This document shows, piece by piece, positions 60,401 to 64,000 of a DNA stretch of 64,000 nucleotides (its first letter is position 1; every line of letters begins with the position of its first letter). The notes below the pieces were generated by a model. That model made no database searches and was not told the origin of the DNA. It worked only from the letters and a program-made list of their open reading frames with translations. Where the stretch lies: positions 47,985,001 through 48,049,000 of the forward strand of contig CM074858.1 of assembly GCA_037501455.1 (NCBI GenBank), read 5' to 3'. The DNA is from Lantana camara (lineage: Eukaryota > Streptophyta > Magnoliopsida > Lamiales > Verbenaceae). The position numbers were made by a program, and so were the translations under genes.

Positions 60401-60760
60401 GGAATCGAGTCAAGTCCAGTCTTTGCATTTCGAATCATGCACGGTTCATTTATTTATTGTTACATATGAAATTATTGCTATTGTTATTGATACAGATTAT
60501 GTATTATGGAGCTGATCATGTATTGATATGTGAGACATAGTTAGAGATAGCATGTTTTGATACTTGGTATGTGATATTGGATATATTATGCTTCCGCGTT
60601 ATTTCTGATGCATTTACAAGTTAGTCACGCCTAGCTAGTTGTCATTTTATTTTATTGTCACCCATTCGCTGCAGGTTGGTTCATGTACGGACTATCCATT
60701 TCGTGTGTGGATCGACCTGTAGTACGGGGGTGTGGCATCTCCATGTGCAGGGATGCTACA
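57471..60760 (+). repeat. 5' LTR (3290 bp)
   Basis: Starts TGTAACGCCCC and ends GGATGCTACA. Signals: donor CAAG|GTAGAT at 58064/58065; acceptor ATCCAG ending 59503; middle block 59504-59575 ending TCAG|GTGAGG; stem-loop arms 59784-59793 and 59837-59846; hairpin 60343-60359; acceptors TTTCAG ending 60376 and GTGCAG ending 60386; block GCTAGGCGGGA at 60393. No palindrome array is visible in this family. Confidence 0.9.
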
Positions 60761-60767
60761 TCTTAAG

Positions 60768-60780
60768 TGGTATCAGAGCC
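60768..60780 (+). other. Primer-binding site (initiator tRNA-Met)
   Basis: TGGTATCAGAGCC, 7 bp after the LTR. A hairpin follows with arms CCCGGTT (60779-60785) and AACCGGG (60790-60796) closing a GCAA tetraloop. Confidence 0.94.
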
Positions 60781-60796
60781 CGGTTGCAAAACCGGG

Positions 60797-62730
60797 GTTC
60801 TAGTTTCGTGTCATGTCAAGTCTAGGTCGTACGGCATAGGTATTGATTGCTAATTGGAGGGTCTTGCATTTTGTTTGAATTCCTTGATCTACTTGAATTC
60901 TTTGAATGAATTGACTTACTTGATGTTTTGGGCAATGCATCGAATTATGTTGTTAATTGTTGATTACTTGATCTTGAATTGTTGAAAATGTATATGTTCA
61001 ATGTGGTTATTTTGAAACTTTGCTGAATTAGTTGTGATCTTATGCATCAAATTCATGTCCTTGGTATCAATTATGTGACACGAGTATGCCTTACCCACAT
61101 GCATTTATTTCAAAAGAAAGTTGTAAGTTACAGGTATGGAAATGATATCAAACCATGCCAATCGTTCAACAACTTCAATCTACTACAAGATTTCTTCTTT
61201 ACCTTCGGGACGGGTAAGAAAGTGTGTGGGAAATTCATACAAGGACTTGAGAGCTATTATCATTTTATCGGGTAGGATTCAAGTAGTGGAACCCGTAGAA
61301 AATAAAACCAATTGTGGGAACTTATACTACCGAAGAAGTAGATCAATCGGGCTAGGAGGTTTATTTTCATCCAAGGAAGATTTGGGGCTATTGACGATCC
61401 AAGGTTCAGAATTTTGTGTAAGTTGAGGATTTTTAGCTAGTGGGAGCCGAAATTTAGACATGAGAAGAAAGCAATTCAAGCAATTCGGGTCAAAGTAAAA
61501 TTTTGGGAATTAAATGCGGGAGAAATCAATTAAATTGGGATTCAAGACTCAACAATTAGAAGAAGTGAACAACCGGTTTATGGGAAGCCAAGATACTAGA
61601 GATTCTATATCCGGGTGGATTTAGCCTATTGTCCCGATCCAAACTGAATTGTCGTGTTGTGAGGATGAATTGGAAGATATAGAGCAGCAAATGAAAATGA
61701 TAAAGAAAGGCAAGTAACAACTAAGGCGAATACTGGGACCACCGTTGGAGATTAATTCCTTGAGAATTACCAAGATAGCAACGACATGAGCGTAGAAGCA
61801 TTTGAATTTAAGAATTACAATCTCGAACCATCAATTTACACAAGGTACTACAAGGAAGGTTACAATCAAGAAATTAATTATGGGGAAGGTTCGGGAACCA
61901 TTTAGACATCGATAATCGGGTAGGAGTTAAGTTCAAGGAAAATTTAAAATCAAGTCAGGGAAATGTATAAGTCAAGGTTGGAGACTTTTGAAGATTAGAA
62001 GACCGTGGGGGGAAAACTAGAGAATGGTCAACGACTCGAGACAAGCTTATAATTCGACCAACCAGGAATGGGTGCCGGATTAAAGTTTAGCATTACTACG
62101 GTGACAGGTTCAATGCATTCATAAGCACGTGCATCACATATATTAATTAATTGCCTCTCGTTTATATATGTTGCCATAATTGTCATTCAAGATTTCATAC
62201 TCGATGTGTTAAATGCGTTATTTAAATTATTTAGTTTATTTAAATTTCGTTGCGTATACATATAATCTTCAATAAATATAATTGTTCCAACGTGCTACAT
62301 TTCAAATTATTTATTAGTATAAGTTGTGCATTAACATTTTAACCGGCAAACATTATTTAGTGTTTATTGTTAATAGGCTCTCCCTATTGTTTGTCCCAAT
62401 TATTGCTTCAATCCATTTATACCAACTCGAGTTAAAGAAGAATATTCTTTAGTTATTGGATGTCATGTGGGTAACCGGGGCATCCGATTCTATTTGAAGT
62501 CCAGTAATATTTTTAAAAGTCCGGGGTACTTGTTGGTCTATGTTTTAAAATAATTCGACTTTACATGGATATGGGAGGAATCTGGCACTTGGGGAATTAT
62601 TGGGTTTCTCTTATTCGAGCAAGGGGCATTGAATTCGTGGGTTAACGGGAATCTTTATCTCGGGGGAATTAGATGGAGGGAAATGGAATCTGGAAATGCT
62701 GATAAGTTCAAGCAGATAAGTGTTCAATAG
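60797..62730 (+). other. Non-coding interior of the last element
   Basis: Short overlapping frames at 61042-61426 show no family resemblance. The block 62098-62136 (core AGCACGTGCATCA) is shared with the other LARD interiors. Confidence 0.6.
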
Positions 62731-63230
62731 TTTCTTCGACCTTCAGAAATTATTCAGCATCTTGGAGATGCAGTGGTGCAGGAGAATGAACTTTTTCTTG
62801 CTTCAGGTCGTGTGGTCGGTTTTGTAAATATCAACCCTCTGGAAGCAATAGGTGGCAAGTGCAATGTTGTTTGCACTTCTACCGATAGTAAAAATCCACA
62901 ACCTTTATCTAAGGAACATTGATGGCTGATTATGTTTCATCGGATTGTGGGATGTCGGGAATTACAGATATCAGATCAGATTGGCGATATAGTTGGAGAA
63001 ATCAAGAAGCGGTAAACAAGGTCAAGGGATTAGACAATTTCTATTTTCTTAAGGGGGAGAGTCGGTCGGAAAACAAATTAAAGACAGAAGTTAAGATCTC
63101 ACTCGGGGAATTTGGAACTTCAAGAAAACCAATTCTTTATGGAGCCATCTATCAGAACCATGTGAAAGAAGTTTTCAATGCCTTAAATCGTTTCTTTTCC
63201 TTACATAAAGAAAAGTCTCATCATCGATAA
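62731..63230 (+). pseudogene. Possible captured coding fragment, frameshifted
   Basis: A 63-codon frame (62731-62922) reads like real protein, with the segments VVGFVNINPLEAIGG and NVVCTSTDSKNPQP. Protein-like sequence seems to continue after it in other frames (DQIGDIVGEIKK around 62975-63010), which suggests several frameshifts. A separate open frame covers 62919-63230. I do not recognise the family, and it is not a retrotransposon gag or pol motif. It may be a piece of a host gene carried inside the element. A polypurine-like TTAAGGGGGAGAG lies within it at about 63051-63063. Confidence 0.4.
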
Positions 63231-64000
63231 GCATCTTTGCTTTATTACTGGTCTTAGAATATGGATTTGTTGGTTTTATGATCCTCGTGGAATTTCGGGA
63301 GGTCAGCTGGCTCAGTAAATAGAAAAGGATTCAACTTGATTAATGTTGGGGTCCCTTCCAGGTTAAAGATTGTTTTAGCTATACATAGGGCAACCATGAT
63401 GATCTAGAACTCTATGCGAACCGCTCTCCATGCGTGCTGCTCCCGTCACCTTTTGCCGGGAAATTTATGTTTTCTTCCTTGCCAACGCATCTTAGGAGAT
63501 TGAAGTCTTGAAAATTACCGATCGAAGATTAATCCTTTTCTTCGAGATAATTCGCTGAGTTGTTGGAGATATCATCAAATTTCAGGGGTCAAAGGAAAGT
63601 TCAAATGATAATCGAATCTGAGTCTATTGTTGGTAATGAGAATGGGAGAGACAAGGATTTCTATGAGTTGATTGAGTATATTTGATTAAGGATGAGAATC
63701 CTACATGAGAAACATTTCAACAGGATCTGTTCCTTTAGCTCTATGAGTGTGTGCCGGCTAAATTACTCTCGCGGGATGATATGATAAATTCGTTCTTTTA
63801 TTTTTGGATAAAGAGTTGCTTGGAATACAAAGCCGGTCTTTTAAGCTTGAGCACTCAACCGCTCTATAATCAGAAACTCAAAGGTTGGGAGGTAACGCTG
63901 GGCTAAGGTAGCTGTCAAGAATTAAAACTTTGGGTTGTGGCGACAGAAGAGATAAAGAATGGGATCACGGGATAAAGAGCAAGTGGTTGTTGAAGTTTAG
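63231..64000 (+). other. Unassigned interior sequence
   Basis: No reading frame, RNA gene or LTR boundary recognised up to the window end. Confidence 0.5.

Larger units (their letters stand above)
57471..64000 (+). mobile_element. LARD-like LTR retrotransposon, truncated by the window end
   Basis: 5' LTR 57471-60760, primer site 60768-60780, interior continuing past 64000. The interior lacks gag-pol motifs over 3.2 kb and shares non-coding blocks with the nested LARD and with the host element. The LTR shares segments with the nested LARD's LTR around 58620-58740. Confidence 0.8.

Overview
This is a stretch of nuclear repeat DNA from an angiosperm, probably a eudicot with a large, retrotransposon-rich genome; I cannot place it more precisely. 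I find no host gene with a credible intact reading frame. Almost everything is LTR retrotransposon sequence: two Ty3/gypsy chromovirus-type copies with broken gag-pol, several long-LTR relatives with non-coding interiors (LARD-like), a TRIM, solo LTRs, a Mutator-type MITE, a CACTA terminus and a copia-like LTR relic.

Layout. A plus-strand LARD-like element whose 5' end lies outside the window runs from base 1 to about 29404 (3' LTR 26536-29404). Inside it sits a minus-strand chromovirus (1196-21507, TSD GAGAA). The 3' LTR of that chromovirus is split by a minus-strand LARD (3110-12718, TSD AAACT/AAATT), and the 5' LTR of that LARD is split by a 321-bp MITE (10807-11127, 9-bp TSD). The host element also holds a TRIM (22250-25338), itself split by a solo LTR (22640-25268). 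From 29405 to 33368 follow the right-hand remnants of three further LTRs into which this stack was inserted. Bases 33369-34523 end in a CACTA terminus, and 34524-35430 is a copia-like relic. An LTR (35462-38350 plus 52885-53404) is split by the youngest element, 38351-52879: two 4149-bp LTRs about 0.7% apart, TSD GTGTG, an extra intact ORF ahead of gag, and broken gag-pol. A solo LTR (53536-56564, TSD AATTA) and a foldback repeat follow. A last LARD-like element begins at 57471 and runs off the window.

The most interesting signal is shared by the LTRs themselves. Nine LTRs of clearly different sequence, on both strands, from coding and non-coding elements, carry the same order of signals: a splice-donor-like AAG|GTAAG about 0.5-1.2 kb in; a family-specific array of 12-20 bp palindromes; an acceptor; a 56-86 nt block ending in AG|GTGAGG; a GC-rich stem-loop with a conserved loop; a 17-nt hairpin (6-bp stem, 5-nt loop) whose stem covaries between families; TTTCAG and TTGCAG acceptors; and a GCTAGGCGGGA block. 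Some families lack one component, as noted in the entries. This looks like a conserved two-intron leader encoded in the LTR, with RNA structures in the introns. A further hairpin, with a GCAA tetraloop in four of five families, lies next to the primer-binding site. These are readings by eye; no search or folding program was run.
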